Shown here piece by piece: positions 6,317 to 9,370 of a DNA stretch of 9,370 bases. A model generated the notes under the pieces. It worked only from the letters and a program-made list of their open reading frames with translations, was not told where the DNA came from and made no database searches. The DNA is from an uncultured Prevotellaceae bacterium. Its GTDB lineage: Bacteria > Bacteroidota > Bacteroidia > Bacteroidales > Bacteroidaceae. The DNA lies in the NCBI GenBank assembly GCA_946644025.1, contig CAMPCG010000092.1, forward strand, positions 1-9,370. The letters run 5' to 3'. Both the position numbers and the translations under genes were made by a program. The stretch's first letter is position 1; every line of letters starts with the position of its first letter.

Positions 6317-7912
6317 ATGGGCATATACATTGACAAAGGGAACATGGGCTTCCAGAGAGCCCGCAACAGCGAATACGTCGACAAGAGCGGCCTCATAGGC
6401 ATAGTGAACAGGACGCTCTACACCGAGAAGAGCTTCACGTGCGTGACGCGCAGCCGCCGCTTTGGCAAGTCGATGGCGGCGAAGATGCTGGCGGCCTACT
6501 ACGACCGCTCGTGCGACTCCCGGCAGCTCTTTGCCGACTTAGAGATTGCTGGCGACGCGACGTTCGAGGAACACCTGAACAAGTACCCCGTCATCTATCT
6601 CGACCTCTCCGGCTTTGCCAGCAAGATAGGGCAAGGCGGCGTGGTTAGCCTCATTGACAAAGAGCTTTTGGATGATATTGCCGAGGTGTTCCCCGACATA
6701 GCACCCCGCGAAGGCGGCGACCTGATGGACTACCTGAAACGCATCCATGCCAAGACGGCCCAGACCTTTATATTCATCATCGACGAGTGGGACACCATCC
6801 TGCGCGAGTGTGCCCAGGATCCGAGCCTGCCCAACCAGACCGACGAGTACGTCAACTGGCTGCGCCGCATGTTCAAGGACGTGGGGGGCATGGACGTCTT
6901 CGCCGCCGTCTACATGACGGGCATCCTGCCCATCAAGAAGTACGCCACACAGTCGGCCATGAACAATTTCCGCGAGTACTCCATGGTGGAGCCAGGTCGC
7001 ATGGGACGCTTCTTCGGCTTCACGAAGGACGAAGTGAAGACACTGGCGGAGAAGCACCAGATGGACTTCGACGACTTGGAGAAGTGGTACGACGGCTACC
7101 AGATAGGGCCGGAGAAGTCGATGTTCAACCCCAACTCGGTGATACAGGCCTTGGAATATGGCCGCTGCCGCAGCTTCTGGGGCAGCACGGGCGCCTTCGA
7201 TGCCATTGCGGGCTACATACAGATGAACTTCGACGGGCTGAAGGAGAGCATCATTGAGATGCTGGCGGGGGGGCGCGCCGCAGTGAACACCACGAAGTTC
7301 CGCAACGACCTGTCGGAGATTCGCAGCCGCGACGACGTGCTCACGGTGCTCATTCACCTGGGCTATCTCAGCTTCGACTGGGAGGAGCGCGAGTGCTACG
7401 TACCCAATTATGAGGTGTCAGAGGAACTGGCCAACGCCGTGGAAGAGACGGGCTGGACTACCATTGCCAACGCCCTGAAGCAGTCGGAGCAGCTGCTGAA
7501 GGCCACCCTGCGCGGTGACGCCCAGCTGGTGGCCCGCATGGTGGGCGAGGCACACCAGGAGAACACCAGCATCATCCGCTACAGCGACGAGAACTCCATG
7601 GCCTGCGTGCTCGCCATTGCCTACTACTACGCCCACGGCGACTACATCTTCCACCGCGAGTTCCAGACGGGCCGCGGCTTTGCCGACCTGGTGCTCATCC
7701 CGCGCAAGAATGTTGCGAAGCCCGCCATCATCGTCGAGCTGAAATACGGCGACTCGACCGCTACGGCCATCGACCAGATTCACCAGCGCCAGTACCCCGC
7801 CAAGGTCGCGGAGTACAGCGGCGAGATGCTCCTCGTCGGTATCAGCTATGACAAGCAGACGAAAGAGCACCAGTGCCTGATTGAGACATGGAGTAAAGGA
7901 GTAAAGGAGTAA
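6317..7912 (+). CDS. AAA-ATPase-like protein with C-terminal PD-(D/E)XK nuclease-type domain
   Basis: The 531-residue protein begins at ATG 6317, about 30 bases after a promoter. Its plan matches the Bacteroidota family with an AAA-ATPase-like domain (Pfam PF09820 type) followed by a PD-(D/E)XK nuclease-like domain (PF08011 type). YVDKSGLI (20-27) and SRRFGKS (46-52) form the family's variant of Walker A. FIFIIDEWD (151-159) is Walker B with D156 and E157, and TGILPIKKY (201-209) is a conserved sensor-like motif. Near the C-terminus, FHREFQTGRGFADLVL (445-460) supplies E448 and D457, and VELKYG (473-478) supplies E474 and K476, the ExK of the nuclease fold. All key residues appear intact. These genes occur in many copies in Bacteroidota genomes. 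Their substrate and role are not established; links to defence or mobile DNA have been suggested but are not shown here. The last residues (SKGVKE) are encoded by the tandem repeat at 7890-7949. Confidence 0.9.
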   Translation: MGIYIDKGNMGFQRARNSEYVDKSGLIGIVNRTLYTEKSFTCVTRSRRFGKSMAAKMLAAYYDRSCDSRQLFADLEIAGDATFEEHLNKYPVIYLDLSGFASKIGQGGVVSLIDKELLDDIAEVFPDIAPREGGDLMDYLKRIHAKTAQTFIFIIDEWDTILRECAQDPSLPNQTDEYVNWLRRMFKDVGGMDVFAAVYMTGILPIKKYATQSAMNNFREYSMVEPGRMGRFFGFTKDEVKTLAEKHQMDFDDLEKWYDGYQIGPEKSMFNPNSVIQALEYGRCRSFWGSTGAFDAIAGYIQMNFDGLKESIIEMLAGGRAAVNTTKFRNDLSEIRSRDDVLTVLIHLGYLSFDWEERECYVPNYEVSEELANAVEETGWTTIANALKQSEQLLKATLRGDAQLVARMVGEAHQENTSIIRYSDENSMACVLAIAYYYAHGDYIFHREFQTGRGFADLVLIPRKNVAKPAIIVELKYGDSTATAIDQIHQRQYPAKVAEYSGEMLLVGISYDKQTKEHQCLIETWSKGVKE

Positions 7913-7949
7913 AGGAGTAAGGAGTAAGGAGTAAGGAGTAAAGGAGTAA
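7890..7949. repeat. GGAGTAA(A) tandem repeat spanning a stop codon
   Basis: Eight head-to-tail units of GGAGTAAA (8 bp) or GGAGTAA (7 bp) run 8, 8, 8, 7, 7, 7, 8, 7 bases. The TAA ending the nuclease-like gene (7910-7912) lies in the third unit, so the last codons are repeat-derived. Every unit carries TAA, and changes in copy number would alter the tail length or frame slightly. The array fills most of the 63-bp gap before the mgtC-like gene. It is likely to vary in length by slippage (inference). Confidence 0.9.
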
Positions 7950-7975
7950 GAGTGATAAAGAACTAAAAAATATTG

Positions 7976-8455
7976 ATGGACGGAATGACACTTGACTTTA
8001 TCCTGCGCATCGTCGTGGCAGCACTGCTGGGCGGTTCCGTAGGACTGGAGCGCGAATATCGTGAGAAGGCTGCGGGCTTCCGCACCCACTTTCTCGTGGC
8101 GCTGGGCTCGGCGCTGTTTATGATTATCTCGGCCTACGGGTTCCAGGATGCCCTGGTGACGCCGGAACACCGACTCGACGTGTCGCGCATTGCGGCGCAG
8201 GTGGTCAGCGGCATCGGTTTCATCGGTGCGGGCACGATTATCTTTCAGAAGAACGCCGTGCGCGGACTGACCACAGCGGCCAGCATCTGGGTGACGGCAG
8301 CCATCGGCCTGAGCTGCGGTGCTGGCATGTACCCCCTGGCAGCGGCAGCCACGCTGCTGGTGTTGCTGGGCCTGGAGGCCTTCAACTTCTTCCTGCGCCG
8401 GTTCGACCATTTCCGAGGCGACAGCAGCGAGGGACAGGAGGTCGCCAAGGAATAA
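7976..8455 (+). CDS. MgtC/SapB family membrane protein, short form
   Basis: ATG 7976 is preferred over the adjacent TTG 7973; ATG 7985 is also possible. The 159-residue product carries the family signature: GGSVGLEREYREKAAGFRTH (19-38), the glycine-rich VVSGIGFIGAGTI (76-88), and VRGLTTAASIWVTAAIGL (95-112). About five membrane segments are expected (near 6-22, 37-54, 74-90, 98-116 and 118-138), placing it in the inner membrane. The C-terminal ACT-like cytoplasmic domain of MgtC proper (about 230 residues) is absent, and a short charged tail ends the protein. Other members act in low-magnesium survival and in regulating ATP synthase or membrane potential; the role of short forms is unclear. 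No separate promoter is visible in the 63 bp after the nuclease-like gene, so co-transcription is possible. No Shine-Dalgarno sequence is seen, only an A-rich stretch (7961-7972). Confidence 0.9.
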   Translation: MDGMTLDFILRIVVAALLGGSVGLEREYREKAAGFRTHFLVALGSALFMIISAYGFQDALVTPEHRLDVSRIAAQVVSGIGFIGAGTIIFQKNAVRGLTTAASIWVTAAIGLSCGAGMYPLAAAATLLVLLGLEAFNFFLRRFDHFRGDSSEGQEVAKE

Positions 8456-8474
8456 GCGCGGCGGACAGGCACAC

Positions 8475-8495
8475 CCCGTCGGGAAAACCGACGGG
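8475..8495. other. Small hairpin after the mgtC-like gene
   Basis: CCCGTCGG (8475-8482) and CCGACGGG (8488-8495) form a perfect 8-bp stem with the loop GAAAA, about 20 bp after the stop codon. No T-run follows, so it is at best a weak or RNA-stabilising 3' structure. Confidence 0.5.
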
Positions 8496-8505
8496 CACAA
8501 GCAAG

Positions 8506-8571
8506 CGCGGCGGCGGGACGACAGCGACGCGGCGGCGGGACGACCGAAGCGCGGCGACGGGAAGACCGCAA
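8506..8571. repeat. GC-rich 22-bp tandem repeat, three units
   Basis: Units start at 8506, 8528 and 8550. Each opens with CGCGGCGGCGGGACGAC, exact in the first two and with two changes in the third (CGCGGCGACGGGAAGAC), followed by a 5-base variable part. A related CGCGGCGG also occurs at 8457-8464. No gene is seen in 8456-8631; a reading frame there would only be an accident of high GC. Confidence 0.75.
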
Positions 8572-8610
8572 AGCGGGGGAATTGCCGGTTGGCAATTCCC
8601 CCGCTTGCGG
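8566..8610. terminator. Strong hairpin between convergent genes, probable bidirectional terminator
   Basis: A perfect 16-bp stem pairs 8571-8586 (AAGCGGGGGAATTGCC) with 8591-8606 around the 4-base loop GGTT. It extends by CCGC/GCGG (8566-8569 with 8607-8610) past one bulged A at 8570. It sits 21 bp after the stop codon of the leftward CoA-transferase gene and follows the rightward mgtC-like gene. No long T-run follows on either strand, so the function is inferred from position and stem strength. Confidence 0.65.
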
Positions 8611-8631
8611 AAATGACTCGGACCGATTGTG

Positions 8632-9370
8632 TTACTTCACGTACTCAGAGAAGTCGGTGAGGTGCATGTCGCCCTTGCGAGCCAGCGAGTCGTGCATGGC
8701 GAAGGCGGCAGGCAGGTTGTGGCGCGTGTGGCCACCCTTGGCAATCTTGAGGTAGTCGCGCAGCAGCGGCTTGTAGTCGGGGTGGGCACAGTTCTCAATG
8801 ATGCACTCGGCGCGCTGTGCGGGGCTCTTGCCACGCAGGTCGGCAATACCCTGCTCAGTGACGATGATATTGACGTCGTGCTCGGAGTGGTCCTGATGCG
8901 AGACGAAGGGGACAATCGACGAGATGAGTCCGCCCTTGGCCGTCGAGGGGCAGGTGAAGATCGAGAGGTAGGCGTTGCGCTCGAAGTCGCCGGAGCCACC
9001 GATACCGTTCATCATCTTCGTGCCGCTGATGTGCGTCGAGTTGGCGTTGCCGTAGATGTCGCACTCGATGGCGGTGTTGATGGCAATGACGCCCAGTCGG
9101 CGAATCACCTCGGGGTTGTTCGAGATTTCGCTCTGGCGTAGCGTGAGGTGGTTCTTCAGGTAGTCCATGTTGTCGTAGACCTGCATCAGACAGTCGTTCG
9201 AGACGGTCAGCGAGCAGGCCGAGGCGTCCTTCACGCGGCCGTTGATGAGCATCTCGACGACGGCGTCCTGAATAACCTCGGTGTAGATGTTGAAGTCGGG
9301 CACGTGCTTGTCCTCGCCCAGTGCGCCGAGGATGGCGTTGGCCGTCGAGCCCACACCGCTCTGCAGGGGC
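8632..9370 (-). CDS. Acetyl-CoA hydrolase/CoA-transferase family enzyme (probably succinate/acetate-type), C-terminal part; 5' end outside window
   Basis: The frame reads leftward from the window edge to TAA (8634-8632), giving about 245 residues. It stays open upstream of the GTG at 9354, reading PLQSGVGSTANAILGALGE across it, a conserved family motif; the true start therefore lies beyond 9370. Next comes FNIYTEVIQDA, whose glutamate corresponds by position to the catalytic, CoA-esterified Glu of class I CoA-transferases (inference from the family pattern). Further motifs are GTKMMNGIGGSGDFERNAYLS and VNIIVTEQGIADLRGKSP, both typical of the acetyl-CoA hydrolase/transferase C-terminal domain. 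Enzymes of this group move CoA between succinate, acetate or propionate and act in the cytoplasm. In Bacteroidales they are likely part of acetate, succinate or propionate fermentation. The exact acyl substrate cannot be read from this part. The gene ends 21 bp before a strong hairpin. Confidence 0.9.
   Translation of the reverse strand, partial: PLQSGVGSTANAILGALGEDKHVPDFNIYTEVIQDAVVEMLINGRVKDASACSLTVSNDCLMQVYDNMDYLKNHLTLRQSEISNNPEVIRRLGVIAINTAIECDIYGNANSTHISGTKMMNGIGGSGDFERNAYLSIFTCPSTAKGGLISSIVPFVSHQDHSEHDVNIIVTEQGIADLRGKSPAQRAECIIENCAHPDYKPLLRDYLKIAKGGHTRHNLPAAFAMHDSLARKGDMHLTDFSEYVK

Noticed and set aside
7418..8500. Minus-strand frame spanning the nuclease-like and mgtC-like genes
   Set aside because: Crosses two well-supported genes and a tandem repeat and has no family motifs.
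8629..9141. Plus-strand frame opposite the CoA-transferase gene
   Set aside because: The minus strand carries clear CoA-transferase motifs; the plus-strand product is a Val/Ala/Gly-rich shadow.
8632..9354. Complete short CoA-transferase starting at GTG 9354
   Set aside because: The frame stays open upstream with conserved residues (PLQSGVG), and the family is much longer, so the gene simply runs off the window.

Overview
The window looks like a piece of a Bacteroidota chromosome, most likely Bacteroidales and perhaps Prevotellaceae. The reasons are promoters of the Bacteroidota type (TTTG, about 20 bp, TAnnTTTG), A-rich leaders without Shine-Dalgarno sequences, a RecO tail of Bacteroidota type, a secreted protein with dockerin-like repeats and a FISUMP-like domain, and an AAA-ATPase-like/PD-(D/E)XK protein of a family that is abundant in this phylum. 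The DNA is GC-rich, as in the high-GC members of the group. These assignments come from reading the proteins, not from database searches.

Layout: 2-346 (+) is the 3' end of recO. 347-852 has no gene and holds three repeat structures: a 148-bp near-palindrome with 9-bp terminal inverted repeats, a second GC-rich hairpin, and a 22-bp tandem repeat of about six units that runs into the 3' end of the next gene. 853-1950 (-) encodes a membrane-anchored AraC-type regulator with about seven transmembrane segments. 1951-2322 is a divergent intergenic region with a promoter for each side and a set of 21-bp direct repeats plus an inverted copy just upstream of the rightward promoter. 2323-6207 (+) encodes a 1294-residue secreted multidomain protein. 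A terminator at 6229-6268 physically overlaps the promoter of the next gene. 6317-7912 (+) encodes an AAA-ATPase-like/PD-(D/E)XK protein whose stop codon lies in a 7/8-bp tandem repeat. 7976-8455 (+) encodes a short MgtC/SapB membrane protein. 8456-8631 holds GC-rich 22-bp repeats and a strong hairpin between convergent genes. 8632-9370 (-) is the C-terminal part of an acetyl-CoA hydrolase/CoA-transferase family enzyme that continues past the window.

The most interesting unit is 853-6207: a membrane-embedded AraC regulator facing a very large secreted protein, with 21-bp-spaced repeats at the shared intergenic region. The spacing fits the way AraC-family proteins bind direct half-sites. The inferred model is a dedicated sensor/regulator controlling one surface or secreted effector, whose C-terminal third is built of Ser/Thr-rich beta-type segments that I cannot assign to a known family. 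recO, the nuclease-like gene, mgtC-like and the CoA-transferase gene appear functionally unrelated to it.
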